64,000 bases of DNA from Spongilla lacustris (Eukaryota > Porifera > Demospongiae > Spongillida > Spongillidae). Below are positions 1 to 9,508 of the stretch, one piece after another. The stretch's first letter is position 1; each line of letters starts with the position of its first letter. The translations under genes were made by a program, and so were the position numbers. The notes under the pieces are model-generated. The model saw only the letters and a program-made list of their open reading frames with translations. It had not been told where the DNA came from and ran no database searches. Location of the stretch: positions 14,425,235 through 14,489,234 of the forward strand of contig OX442415.1 of the NCBI GenBank assembly GCA_949361645.1, written 5' to 3'.

Positions 1-1029
1 TCAAATCGAGTCACAGTACACACGCACAGCTGTTAATACTTCAAAGGCTTTACACGAGTGGTGGAAATAGCCCACTACAAATAAATAACAGCTTTCATGG
101 TTTGTGCATGTTCTTATTGTACACCTCAAAGCGTGTTTTTCTTGCAACTACAAGAGTACAGTTCTGAGGAGGGAAAGATTCTAACCCTACGTACAGCTAA
201 TAGATTGGCAGATCTTTATTTCAAAATCTGTTGGACTCAAAGCATTTCCAGCCTTCTACCAGTCTGCTTGTCCTAAAACATTTTAAAAAAATAATCGCAT
301 ATCGAGGGCTGTAAGTTAGCAATCACTAAGTAAAGAGATTTTCCAATCCTTCCACTTACCCCATCCACCTTCTTCTTGCAAAACTACTTTTGGGGCCGAT
401 TCCTTGAACCATAAAGGTACAAGGATTGTCGAAAGGCTGGAGGTATTTTAAGCGTAGTTTTGCGTTTGAAGCTATTAATCTTTACTATTATAAAACTGGT
501 TGTCTTGAACCACCACTACATACTCATACATTCACCGTGCTTGCTCTGACGCTATCTTTCGTTGCCTGATCAAGCTTCCTGTTGCCACAGTAATTGACAA
601 AAAAAAAAAGTAATTCGCTTTCGCACTGCTTTTTACGTGCTTTTGTCATTGTACACAGCCCAAAGTTTAAAAGATACCTAAAACGAACTAACCACAAGTG
701 TAGAAAACTATCTAGGAAGTCTAGGAAAATACACTTTTCTGTCGTTTGAGGTACGAAATAAGCTCCTATATGAATTTAGCTAAGTGTATTGAGCCAATGT
801 GTTGGTTGGAGGGCATGAGGCATGCAATCTATATGCTGTTGATTGGTGTTGAAGGCGTGTATGCATAACTCTACCATGTGCATAGCTGTTGAGTGGTGTT
901 GGAGATGTGTACGCATATTGGGCCAGATAGATATATAGTGTGTCTGGTGTTGGGAGTTAGCCAATCTAGGCGTCTGTACGTGTGCACTGCTGCTGTTCCC
1001 GAAATGTCGTCAGAATAAACCAGTCAGGC
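1..1029. other. Non-coding stretch, no gene seen
   Basis: This is AT-rich sequence. I found no credible exon or RNA gene in it. The only visible structure is a diverged tandem repeat at about 800-960, described separately. Confidence 0.6.
800..960. repeat. Diverged tandem repeat, 2-3 copies
   Basis: Two clearly related segments contain GCTGTTGA(T/G)TGGTGTTG followed by a GTGTAYGCATA block, spaced about 65 bp apart. A weaker third copy lies on each side. No function is visible. Confidence 0.45.
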
Positions 1030-1570
1030 CCAGGTGAAAGCTATCCTCACCCAGATGTCCGAGTTTATGACAGGGTTAGGAGAATTTAAAGAAGAAGTTG
1101 CTGTTCAGCAAGACGAGCTCGTCCGTTGACTGCGAAAAGGTCCAGGCAAGATCGACGCTATGCCTTTCGACGTACGGCAATGCTGCGCAATACAGTTTTG
1201 TGGAGGTCCTGGCAGCTGCTGGAGGTGGACGGACCGAAGGCAGAAGCGGCGGCTAAGGAACTGAAAGAGGCAGAAGCTCTCCTTGCTTGCCGGATGAGGA
1301 TCATTAAAATTGCAGACAGATCGGACTATGGATGAAAAATGATCGCAGAATACGAAAACGATGAACTCGCTCTGGACTCGGATGATGAGAAGAAGCTTGC
1401 AAGGGCTGAAAAGGAGGCGGAGAAGAAGGCAGCAAGAAAGAAACCTAAGCTGCCAGCAGCCATCGCGGCTCCACTGTTGCCCGCCGCCGCAGGGGGATGC
1501 TGTCCCACCGGTACGCAGGTTCGGCGCAGCTGTTCCAGTGCCAGTGAAGATAGGCCCTTGTTATTGAAAT
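1030..1570 (+). pseudogene. Decayed gag-like ORF of a DIRS-type (tyrosine recombinase) retroelement
   Basis: The plus-strand frames switch several times. Together they encode a charged coiled segment with IKIADRSDYG, then ENDELALDSDDEKKLARAEK, a Lys/Ala-rich stretch and a terminal RFGAAVPVPVKIGPCY. I recall this order (ADRS-YGW, DELA-SDDEK, then a VPVP..IGPCY lead into a zinc knuckle) from the first ORF of DIRS-like retroelements in cnidarians and other animals. The reading frame is broken by a stop near 1129, a frameshift near 1335 and another before the expected zinc knuckle. No reverse transcriptase or recombinase follows. It is a dead fragment. Assignment rests on recalled motif order, not on a search. 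Confidence 0.5.
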
Positions 1571-1805
1571 TGCCACCTAGCACAGTGACATCTGGATAGG
1601 TCACATGGTGTACCTGAACAGGAAAGCCATCCCCATCCCAGCAAACACAGGAAGTTTTTTTTTTTTAGCATTGTAAATGTGAACATAGTTTAGGCCTTTC
1701 CAATTACATGTACTATCGCCAATTTGTATGCTTCAATTGTACATAACTAAAAGTGTTAAAACTGAGATATTTTGAGCATGGAATACTAGAAGCAATGCTG
1801 GCTAA

Positions 1806-1998
1806 GGCCCGGCACACGCTGGCAACTAGTCGCTGCGGTTTGTTTGAAGTTGTCGCTTGAAAGTAGTGCTCAACTTCGGGCGACATGTTGCTAGCGACAA
1901 ATATCTCCAGCAACAAACACGCACACACTAGACGATATCGCTTACGACTGTTCCTGGCGACTAGTAGCCAGCGATATCGCCTAGTGTGTGCGGGGGCC
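1806..1998. mobile_element. 193-bp MITE with TAA target duplication
   Basis: The ends form an imperfect inverted repeat: left GGCCCGGCACACGCTGGC, right (reverse complement) GGCCCCCGCACACACTAGGC. Both arms continue to a shared ACTAGTCGC. The element is flanked by TAA at 1803-1805 and 1999-2001. A 3-bp TAA/TTA duplication is usual for PIF/Harbinger elements. No coding capacity is present. Confidence 0.6.
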
Positions 1999-3196
1999 TA
2001 AGTCTGCATATGAATATCGGGAAGATTGGAGTGATCAGATAGTGCACAGGACATCTGCCCACGAGTCAACCACAATTTTGGGAGGTCTTGGGCACAAACA
2101 AGAACCACAACCTGCGTAGACGTATTATTTATAGCTGTGCCAGCTGTCAAGGCCCTGCCGAATGGCGTGCATCAACTGAAAACTATGGATGACAAGAACT
2201 TTTACATACGTACAGAGAATTTATGCAGAATGGTTGAAATAGTTTTGGAAAATTAAGCAGAAACGCAAAATGGCAACTTGAAGGAAAATGACAGCACAGG
2301 AAACGAAGCACAAAAAAATGACTGATGAGGACTACAGTATTTATCTCCTGCTTGAAGGAGAACAGTCCATCTGATTTGCCCCCCCCCCCCCCCCCCCCCC
2401 CCCCCCAACCCATCCCATCCCACCCTATGGCCTAATCCTGACCGTCGCAAAAGGAGGATTAGGGGTCACCTAAACGAGCCATACGCATAATCCCCATTCA
2501 CCGCCATTGAATACTAGTAGTCACACCAGCAAATATAGTGTAACCTTATATGCAGAAACAAACACTGAACTGACCGTATTTGCCTTCTACTTGAGTCTTC
2601 GACAGCAGCATGCTAGCAAAGTCCTCGCACCACTCGCGAGGCGATTATTCTAATTATCGGAGCTAGTATATTGCGGTCATAGGGACCCTACACCTACTAA
2701 ATTGCAAACGTACCCGGGTATTTGTCCCTTGGACTTCTATGTATGAAAGATCACACGGGTGTCTACACAGTGTAATCTCTCTGGCAGTCTGCTAATGAAA
2801 ACTGCATAGTGACCTGAAATCTGAATAATTCCACAGTCCACACCTATAAATCAATTATTATATAACGGGCACATCGTCGGCTGGTGGTCTAGCTGTTATT
2901 CTGGCCGGATTAGTACTGATCAAACAGCAGCTGCACGCGATTTAAAATAGGCCTAGCCTACTATAGTACTTATTATTTTTTTTTAATATAAAAAGTTTGG
3001 TAATTGATACTACCGGTATAAGGCTGCATCTTGGAGATGTTCCTGACGTTGTTGTACTCATAACAAGCTGGTGCCAGCCAATAATAATTCAGTTTGGGTA
3101 CTGTACATATACCCAGGCAGTACAATTAATTGTAGCGACTTTGTTTACATTTCGAGTGCTCACGTGACACATAAAAAATTAAATTAACAGAAAAAA
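1999..3196. other. Intergenic region upstream of the TTC7-like gene
   Basis: No exon is evident. The region holds a 28-base C run at 2379-2406. The last 50 bases before the TTC7-like start codon are AT-rich. I could not place a TATA box or promoter with confidence. Confidence 0.5.
2379..2406. repeat. C28 homopolymer
   Basis: An uninterrupted run of 28 cytosines, one of several long C/G tracts in the window. It is likely a G-quadruplex or i-motif former and a place where sequencing length errors are likely. Confidence 0.9.
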
Positions 3197-5518
3197 ATGG
3201 TTAGCCGCAAGAAAACAAAGCCGATCTCACAACTCCTGGACGAGCTTGACAAGCCTCTGTATGAGCGGCGGTGGGAGGACGTCAACCAGTACATCAGGAA
3301 GGCTACCAAGAAGGTCACCATACCAGAGGGGTTCCAGTATTTTATAGAGGCGCTCGAGGTCATCGACGGGTACTTCGCTGGTGGCAAGGCCAGCGACGCC
3401 CTGAACGAGGCTGGCGGGAAACTAGACCAGGCGATACAGCTGTGCCAACCCGGGGACCCAGGGGACGCCTTTCTGCGCCAGCTGGCCACCATACTGCGTG
3501 GGCAGTTGCTCTGGGTCAAAGGGGACTACAAGGGGGCCCTGTACGCCGTCCAGGACGGGCTGCGGTGCTCCGGGGACACCAGCCAGCTGCACACGTGCAA
3601 GGTGCTGCTGGAAGGGACCCTGTGCACCGCCCTGTGCACGGAGGTCCTTTGTGATGCGCACCAATTGAAGACGCAGGACCTCACGCACTCGCTCGACGCC
3701 TACGAGGAGTGCCTGCGCCTCTCCGCGGACATGCTGCAGCGCGGGCAGGCGCAGTCGCTGTCGCACCATCCGACGGTCGCTAAGACGATGAAGGTGTGTC
3801 TCGAGAGGGGCCCCCTCGTCGCCATGAGGGTCGGGGACTCCTCCCGCGCCGTCAGGTTCTGCCGCAAGGTACTCCAGGCGAAGACGGAGCACGTGCTCAA
3901 GGACGTGCGCCACCTGTGCACGGTGAGTCTCGCCTCCGTGCTTCTCTTCCACGTCTCCAACAGGTCCCACTCACCCGCGGAGGTATCCAGCTTGGTATCC
4001 GGAACGCGTCACGTGCCGTCCTGCCTCCCGGAGGAGACGCTTCTCGTGAGCATGCTGGCCAAGACCTTTGTCGACACGTGGGTGGTGTCGGTGAACCCCT
4101 CGCTGTCCCCTAGTGTGGTCTTCGACCTCCTCACACTGGCGCTCACGGACCTCAACCTCCATGCCACCCTGGTGGAATGTCTCGAGGATGCCATGCCCTT
4201 CTCCACCGCCAACCCCCACCTCTGGACCCAGTTTGCCCTCGCCCTTGTCAGCAACGGGCAGACCAAGCAGGCGCTGGCCGTGTTCCACGAGTGTGTCAGC
4301 CAGTTCCCCGACGATCCCCTGACCCTCCTGACGGCGGCGAACTTTGCCGTGGGCAAAGGGGAGAGGCCTGACCTCTGCGTGGAGTGGTCCACCAAGGCGG
4401 TGGAGGGCTTTCGGGGCCACTTCCTGGAGGCCAGGGCCCAGTTCCTCCTCGGGAGGGGCTACTGGGTCCTCTCCGAGCAGGAGACGGTCTCCCACAAGCG
4501 TCAGGAGCTGCACCGCCGCGGGCTGAGGCACCTCGAGGAGGCCGCAAAGCTGGACCGCAGCGACGTCACCTACTCCTTCCACCTGGCGGTGTGCCTGGCG
4601 GAGTCCCGCCAGCTGCTCAGCGCCAAGCAGGAGGTGCAGCGCTCCCTGACCATCAACCAGGGGCACACGGGCTGCCTCCACCTCCTCGCCCTCGTCCTCT
4701 CCGCTGAGAAGTCATTCGCCGAGGCGGCCAAGGTGTGCGACCACGCCCTCCACAAGCAGCCGGACAACTTTGCCCTTCTGGACTGCAAGATCAGGCTGGA
4801 GCTGGCGGTGGAGAACACGAGCGCCGCCCTGACCTCCTGCAAGGCGGCTCTCAGCCTGTGGAGGTCCCTCTACTCGGAGGAGGGGTCCCGCCTCATCGAC
4901 CAGGTGATACTCAACGACCACGCCTTCTCCGACCCCGACCTGCAGGACTACACCAACCTGGAGATGGCCGACCCGGACCTCGCCTCCGACACGGGATCCT
5001 CCCAGTTCACGATGTCCGGTCCCCGTGCCTCCGTGAGCCCGTCCGTCGCCCTCCAGGCCAGGATCTGGTGCACCGTGGCGGACGTCTTCCTCAAGGCGGG
5101 CAAGACGGCCGACGCCCTCTCCTGCGTGCGCGAGGCCCAGCTCCTGGCCCCTCACTTCCCCTCCGTGCTACTCAGCTACGGGCGCGTCATGCAGGCCAGC
5201 GACAACGCTAAGGCGGCCGGGGAGCTGTACCGGAGCGCGCTGGCCCTGCAGCCGACCAATCCGATCGCCCTGACGCTGATCGGGCAGCTCATGTACCACG
5301 GCAAGAGGTACGACCAGGCGGAGAAGTACCTCCAGGAGGCCACCGCTGTCGACCACCTCAGTCACGAGGCGTGGTACTGGCTCGGGGAGGTGTTCCTCTC
5401 CCAGGGGCACAGGGAGCTGGCGGCCACCTGCTACAGGACGGCCCTGGACCTGGAGCTCACCTCACCCCTGCAGCCGTTCTCTGTCGTTCTCTCGTCCCTC
5501 GTTCCTTCTTCGTTGTGA
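3197..5518 (+). CDS. TTC7-like tetratricopeptide repeat protein, intronless
   Basis: One 773-codon open frame starts at an ATG in good context (AAAAAAATGG). TTC7 proteins are alpha-helical TPR scaffolds that, with EFR3 and FAM126, hold PI4-kinase III-alpha at the plasma membrane. The C-terminus is the clearest match: HEAWYWLGEVFLSQG followed by a Cys-Tyr-x-x-Ala-Leu-Asp-Leu-Glu run and SPLQPFS corresponds to the conserved TTC7 end (HEAW.GLGEV..., AL.LE..SP..PFS). TPR-like helices fill the rest, for example around residues 345-420 and 620-760. The usual family length is about 800-860 residues, so it is near full length. The gene has no introns and strongly GC-rich third codon positions, unlike its AT-rich surroundings and intron-rich neighbours. 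That suggests a retrocopy, transfer, or a locally distinct compositional history. Confident of TPR; fairly confident of TTC7. Confidence 0.8.
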   Translation: MVSRKKTKPISQLLDELDKPLYERRWEDVNQYIRKATKKVTIPEGFQYFIEALEVIDGYFAGGKASDALNEAGGKLDQAIQLCQPGDPGDAFLRQLATILRGQLLWVKGDYKGALYAVQDGLRCSGDTSQLHTCKVLLEGTLCTALCTEVLCDAHQLKTQDLTHSLDAYEECLRLSADMLQRGQAQSLSHHPTVAKTMKVCLERGPLVAMRVGDSSRAVRFCRKVLQAKTEHVLKDVRHLCTVSLASVLLFHVSNRSHSPAEVSSLVSGTRHVPSCLPEETLLVSMLAKTFVDTWVVSVNPSLSPSVVFDLLTLALTDLNLHATLVECLEDAMPFSTANPHLWTQFALALVSNGQTKQALAVFHECVSQFPDDPLTLLTAANFAVGKGERPDLCVEWSTKAVEGFRGHFLEARAQFLLGRGYWVLSEQETVSHKRQELHRRGLRHLEEAAKLDRSDVTYSFHLAVCLAESRQLLSAKQEVQRSLTINQGHTGCLHLLALVLSAEKSFAEAAKVCDHALHKQPDNFALLDCKIRLELAVENTSAALTSCKAALSLWRSLYSEEGSRLIDQVILNDHAFSDPDLQDYTNLEMADPDLASDTGSSQFTMSGPRASVSPSVALQARIWCTVADVFLKAGKTADALSCVREAQLLAPHFPSVLLSYGRVMQASDNAKAAGELYRSALALQPTNPIALTLIGQLMYHGKRYDQAEKYLQEATAVDHLSHEAWYWLGEVFLSQGHRELAATCYRTALDLELTSPLQPFSVVLSSLVPSSL

Positions 5519-5943
5519 TACGATGGTGGTGCCCGGTCTTTCTCTCTCCCTCTCCTTCTCTGGTCTAGAGAGGGTTGTAAATTGAAAACTGGAAAATTTT
5601 TATTAATGTGTTTAATTTATGGCCTAACATGTTGTTTATGGGTATGAATATAAACTTATTTATTTGCATTCACTTTCATAATAAGCAGCACTTTAGTGCC
5701 TGGTCTAGCCTTAGAAATGTCACTATATATTAGAATACTATGCATGGCTCAGGTCTGCCTCTTATGCCCGCAGAGAAGCCTTCATGGAGGCACCACACCA
5801 GGTCGAATTCACCGGCTTCATTGTGGCTGCTAATGGGAATAGTCGCTAAGGAAACCTGCATGGATGGCTTTCCATGTTTCTATTAATAATATATGGTGAA
5901 AGGTGATCGAGGGTGTGCTGGCAGCTAACCTGCCCTCCAATTG
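5519..5943. other. 3' flank of TTC7-like gene
   Basis: A CT-rich stretch follows the stop codon, then AT-rich DNA with an AATATAAA sequence near 5647 that could serve as a variant polyadenylation signal. No gene is seen. Confidence 0.4.
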
Positions 5944-6845
5944 TTGTGAGTGCATAGGTGAGGTGTGTAGGTGCGTGCGTGCATAGGTGGTCGAGGTGTG
6001 CACAGGTGACGTGTGTAGGTTTGTGCATAGTTGAGGTGTGTAGGTGTGTGCACAGGTGAGGTGTAGGTGTGTGCACAGGTGAGGTGTGCACAGGTGAGGT
6101 GTAGGTGTGTGCACAGGTGAGGTGTAGGTGTGTGCACAGGTGAGGTGTGCACAGGTGAGGTGTAGGTGTGTGCACAGGTGAGGTGTGCACAGGTGAGGTG
6201 TAGGTGTGTGCACAGGTGAGGTGTGCACAGGTGAGGTGTAGGTGTGTGCACAGGTGAGGTGTGCACAGGTGAGGTGTGTAGGTGTGTGCATAGGTGAGGT
6301 GTGTAGGTGTGTGCACAGGTGAGGTGTGTAGGTGTGTGCACAGGTGAGGTGTAGGTGTGTGCACAGGTGGTGTGCACAGGTGAGATGTAGGTGTGTGCAC
6401 AGGTGAGGTGTGCACAGGTGAGGTGTAGGTGTGTGCACAGGTGAGGTGTAGGTGTGTGCACAGGTGAGGTGTATAGGTGTGTGCACAGGTGAGGTGTGTA
6501 GGTGTGTGCACAGGTGAGGTGTGTAGGTGTGTGCACAGGTGAGGTGTAGGTGTGTGCACAGGTGAGGTGTGTACCTAGGTGTGTGCACAGGTGAGGTGTG
6601 TAGGTGTGTGCACAGGTGAGGTGTAGGTGTGTGCACAGGTGAGGTGTAGGTGTGTGCACAGGTGAGGTGTAGGTGTGTGCACAGGTGAGGTGTGCACAGG
6701 TGAGGTGTAGGTGTGTGCACAGGTGAGGTGTAGGTGTGTGCACAGGTGAGGTGTGCACAGGTGAGGTGTAGGTGTGTGCACAGGTGAGGTGTAGGTGTGT
6801 GCACAGGTGAGGTGTGTAGGTGTGTGCACAAGTGAGGTGTCACTA
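5944..6845. repeat. GT-rich minisatellite, units of about 15 and 23 bp
   Basis: About 900 bp of tandem units of the form GTGTGTGCACAGGTGAGGT and a shorter GTGCACAGGTGAGGT, mixed in irregular order. Nearly every unit contains CAGGTGAGG, which resembles a 5' splice site. Long open frames on the minus strand here (THLTCAHT-type repeats) are translations of the repeat, not genes. Confidence 0.9.
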
Positions 6846-6942
6846 TTTGTAGTGAGTTGTGGGCCATAGTTAATGGTATTACTTATGGTTGAGCAATACA
6901 TTCTCAATTAGAAGACCTATAAAGAAATATGTACACAATTCA

Positions 6943-7216
6943 CACAGTCAATGACATTCTCTATGAGAAAGTTGGTGGTGTATAGGATTTGATGGTGTAA
7001 AAAGCAGGGAAACATGGGTTGAATGAATGAAATAGTCCTATATTTAGCCCGGCACACATTGTAGGACAATTTACATTGTACATGCATGTGCTAAATATAG
7101 GACTATTTCGTTTTTCCTTATCATCCAACCTTTGTTTCTCTGCTTTTTACACCACTATTGCCTTCAAATCCTATATACCACCAACTTTCTCATAGAGAAT
7201 TTTTTTATTGACTTGT
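6943..7216. mobile_element. Foldback MITE, copy 1
   Basis: A long imperfect inverted repeat. The left arm begins AGTCAATGACATTCTCTATG and runs through GAGAAAGTTGGTGGT and GGTGTAAAAAGCAGGGAAAC. The right arm repeats this in reverse and ends ATTGACTTGT. The centre holds a second inverted pair built on AGTCCTATATTTAGC. It belongs to the same family as the copies at 46.5 kb and 58.5 kb. It is non-coding. Confidence 0.75.
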
Positions 7217-7749
7217 TTCATTGCTTTTTATTATGCTTTCAACAGTCACACTACATCTAAATATATTCACTTAGCAACGGACATTTCATCACTTATGTAC
7301 CCCAATCGTGGAAAGAGAGTACTTTGCATTTTTAAATGCAAGAGCCTCCAACGTTGCAATGATACCATAGAGAAACACTGATCACCTAGCTACGATCTGA
7401 ACTTGGTATATACATGTAGTAATCATGTATATCTACGTGTACATGTCATAACCAGAAATAACACAGCCATGGATGATACATATTGTTCAGTACATAAACA
7501 ATGTTATATACTCAGTATTAGTACTAATACCAGTGAAACTTTTACTCTCTCCTGCTCTCTTGATATGACAGCAACAGGTGTGTCCACCATCTCTTCCTTT
7601 ATTACAGTTGTTCTGTAAATTAAAGTGATCTGTGTCAACTCAACTTGTAAACAGTATCCATGTCGATATGTTTCATACTCTGGCAGTAGTGTATCAGTGA
7701 ATTCGTCATCATCACATACGTGACCATTGAGGTCACCTCACTCCAGGGG
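7217..7749. other. Non-coding stretch, no gene seen
   Basis: AT-rich sequence between a foldback element and a minisatellite. No exon, RNA gene or clear regulatory site is visible. Confidence 0.5.
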
Positions 7750-8202
7750 AATAGTAGGTAAGGGGAGGAGTAGGGGTAGTAGGTAAGGGGAGGAGTAGGG
7801 GTAGTAGGTAAGGGGAGGAGTAGGGGTAGTAGGTAAGGGGAGGAGTAGGGGTAGTAGGTAAGGGGAGGAGTAGGGGTAGTAGGTAAGGGGAGGAGTAGGG
7901 GTAGTAGTAGGTAAGGGGAGGAGTAGGGGTAGTAGGTCATGGGCGTCCACAGGGAGGGCCATGCCCCCCTCCCCCCCCACTTCTAATAAAGTATTCAGTA
8001 TTACTAGGAACATGCCCCCCCCCCCCCATCCCGGGCTGAATCGGCCAAAAGCGGACAACACCCCTATAGTAATATTGGGCAGTCAAATGGCACCCCCTTA
8101 CCCAATCCTGGCCCCACCCTTCCAGCAATGCTGGGGGCACCCATGGTAGTAGGTAAGGGGAGGAGTAGGGGTAGTGGTAGGTAAGGGGAGGAGTAGGGTA
8201 CA
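7750..8202. repeat. G-rich 25-bp minisatellite, interrupted
   Basis: Seven tandem units of AGTAGGTAAGGGGAGGAGTA plus GGGGT, then about 209 bp of unrelated DNA, then two more units from about 8148. The G clusters make the plus strand a likely quadruplex former. Confidence 0.85.
7938..8146. mobile_element. Small insertion splitting the 25-bp minisatellite
   Basis: This unrelated block of about 209 bp interrupts the tandem array. It starts CATGGGCGTCC and its other end reads, in reverse complement, CATGGGTGCCC, so it has short imperfect terminal inverted repeats. It contains two C tracts. A target duplication cannot be judged because both flanks are repeat units. Confidence 0.4.
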
Positions 8203-9508
8203 TAAGGGTATGCAGGTATCTCGTCTGCCATTACACACCTACCATTGGAGTACCAAGCTTCCCTATGTGGTTGTAAGAGGCATCACAAAAGAAAGGTTCT
8301 GTGATTTTGATTGCATCAATAGCACGAATATCATGTAGAAATTCACCTATTTTTTCTATGCATGCTCAGTGCCTTGTTAAGCAATGCACCTGCACTAACT
8401 TCACAAACAGCTAACCTTTTGTGCTAACCATGGGTGGATTTTGCAAAAGGCATCATTTAGCCCATTTAACAGTATGCTATTAGGCTTCCCTCAATATGCT
8501 TTTGGTTCATACAGGGAGAAGCTAAAAGGTACAGAAAATGAATACATGCAATGAAATTACATGTACATGAAAATCTCTACTTGATAAACAGAAGCCATGT
8601 TAAAACTGTTAATTGACCTGGGCAGACCTTTTTTACTGATGCATGATGACCTCTACCTACTTGTGAAAAATAAGTTGTAAAGTCTTGTATACCCACACAA
8701 GAATGTAGAAAGGTTTTTATGCTACCACACTAACGTGTATGTATAGATTAGATCTATTACATGACGTGTTACTGTACAAGGTGTGTGACCTCTCAGTCAC
8801 GTGGATACACAAGGGTCAACTGATGTACATCTAACCCAGTCGAATTCGAACGTACCTATTGGGTTTGGTAGCTTTCCAAGCCTATTACCCGTACGTTCTT
8901 GAAATTGCATTCTATTCGCAGATAGAGAAACGATGGAATCGTCCCGATGTTCTGCACTCTTCATGGCCGATAAATTTTTGTTGTATCGTTGCCTCTTTTT
9001 AAAGTATAGTGCACGGCTGTTTCATTGCATTGAAATTTGGACAACAGGTCCGCGCCCACTATGAATTTTAAGTACCTAGCAACATGGCTCATTACTTCCA
9101 TAGCAACGACAGTAGGTGGAAAGAGGTTTATGTACGAGAAGATGTCGTCGGTTTTTTTACCCAAAGGGCAACCGACACGTGCAGTAAGGACTTTGCTACT
9201 CGACAACACTAATTTCTAGCAATGATACTTTGGCGAACACGTGCCACACTGCCAAAAAGACACTGGATCTAAACGGGTATGGTCAACAGTGCTTATGTTT
9301 TCTAAGAATTGCTCTTATATTTTTGGACAAGAAACGCCTCGAACGTAGTAAAGGGTTTGATCTTGTGTTTGCAGTCGTCTATACGTGACTACGCTACTTT
9401 GTTTGTCCAATTTCGTCGATTGAATATGGCGCCATTTTGAGGTCTCTGTTATAAAATGATAATGTACGTACGCGAGCGATAACGATGACGTTGAATAGTG
9501 CTAGAGAG
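8203..9508. other. Intergenic, 3' of the RAG1-like gene
   Basis: No credible exon on either strand; open frames are short and lack splice context. I looked for a CACWRTG-type transposon end downstream of the RAG1-like gene and found no convincing one. Confidence 0.45.

Noticed and set aside
3422..5410. Several open frames of 60-236 codons antisense to or shifted from the TTC7-like gene
   Set aside because: High GC content leaves alternative frames open. Only the 773-codon frame shows TPR and TTC7 features.
5830..6907. Long minus-strand open frames of 237-345 codons with THLTCAHTYT repeats
   Set aside because: They are translations of the GT-rich minisatellite. They exist in overlapping frames and have no non-repetitive protein sequence.
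7635..8203. Minus-strand frames rich in YYPYSSPYLL
   Set aside because: They translate the 25-bp G-rich minisatellite.
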